A stretch of DNA of 64,000 nucleotides from Rhizobiales bacterium 2SD. GTDB taxonomy: Bacteria; Pseudomonadota; Alphaproteobacteria; Rhizobiales; Beijerinckiaceae. The stretch spans positions 62,001 to 126,000 of the forward strand of contig SCMY01000003.1 in NCBI GenBank assembly GCA_005502805.1, in the 5' to 3' direction. The position numbers and the translations under genes are program-made. Each line of letters starts with the position of its first letter. Position 1 is the stretch's first letter. Below the pieces are notes generated by a model. The model made no database searches. It worked only from the letters and a program-made list of their open reading frames with translations, and had not been told where the DNA came from. Of the stretch, positions 63,828 through 64,000 are shown piece by piece.

Positions 63828-63929
63828 CTATTGCCGGCCGGAGGGCGGGGGGCAGCTGCGCGTCCAGAGCAGGAAGGCGGAGAGCCGCCGCAATTGCCGC
63901 CTGGCGAAATAAAGCACGTAGACCATCAT
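63828..63929 (-). CDS. Possible 33-aa small protein
   Basis: MMVYVLYFARRQLRRLSAFL then a Pro-rich end; GGAG lies four to five bases before the first ATG. A short hydrophobic, basic peptide upstream of msrC. Reported at low confidence because length and lack of family support cannot exclude chance. Confidence 0.3.
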   Translation of the reverse strand: MMVYVLYFARRQLRRLSAFLLWTRSCPPPSGRQ

Positions 63930-64000
63930 GCGTCTCCAGATCGGGAGCCCACGACAGCCTCGTGGCGCTTTTAGCTTTGGTGACGCGGTGCAAGCTGCTC

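Noticed and set aside
63634..63993. 119-codon frame overlapping msrC
   Set aside because: Runs out of frame through the supported GAF-domain gene and has shadow-like composition.

Overview
The window is GC-rich DNA from an alphaproteobacterium. Rhizobiales-type cluster organisation, many ABC uptake operons and four-base (ATGA) gene overlaps suggest a Bosea/Bradyrhizobium/Methylobacterium-like soil organism; the genus is an inference. It splits into a defence-rich integrated element (bases 1 to about 18,214) and ordinary metabolic chromosome (about 18,215 to 64,000).

Integrated element. The left edge cuts into a type I Zorya anti-phage system: zorC (5' end outside the window) and zorD are present, and zorA and zorB should lie just to the left. 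A 1.3-kb gene-poor, repeat-bearing stretch follows, then a degenerate serine-recombinase-like gene, an Mrr-type restriction endonuclease and a large minus-strand operon. That operon reads: HTH regulator, two tiny unknown proteins, hsdM, hsdS (with an extra C-terminal domain), a 177-aa unknown, hsdR. A tyrosine integrase closes the element. Beyond it are three 13-bp-phased repeats and a 17-base match to the expected 3' end of a tRNA-Gln-type gene, which I read as the right attachment site.

Metabolic chromosome, left to right. (1) 18.4-25.0 kb: an XRE regulator and an operon MFS-pyrK-pyrD-amidohydrolase-pyrE, best read as orotate/dihydroorotate uptake, salvage or breakdown. (2) 25.3-30.2 kb: an Fe(III)-type ABC importer with a PP2C-like phosphatase. 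(3) 30.3-36.3 kb: a seven-gene minus-strand operon of an SsuABC-like importer, nitroreductase, RuBisCO-like protein, cupin and Rrf2 regulator. The RuBisCO-like protein plus cupin pair matches the two special enzymes of the methylthioadenosine-isoprenoid shunt, so this looks like an organosulfur salvage operon with its own importer and sensor. (4) 36.8-39.7 kb: a lipoprotein, then a LysR/EamA divergent pair. (5) 39.7-49.6 kb: a LysR gene divergent from a nine-gene operon of aldehyde dehydrogenase, DapA-like lyase, 3-hydroxyanthranilate dioxygenase, a complete Liv-type ABC importer and a RidA-like/hydrolase fusion, probably for amino-aromatic breakdown. (6) 49.7-55.1 kb: aldolase II/adducin protein, MocR regulator with divergent PaiB-like protein, GST, diaminopropionate ammonia-lyase with divergent Lrp. 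(7) 55.2-63.3 kb: a DeoR-controlled sugar ABC importer with class II aldolase and PfkB kinase, an aldo/keto reductase and a free-methionine-sulfoxide reductase.

No rRNA genes, intact tRNA genes, insertion sequences or CRISPR arrays were recognised. All functions come from reading translated sequences and motifs by eye; no database search was run.
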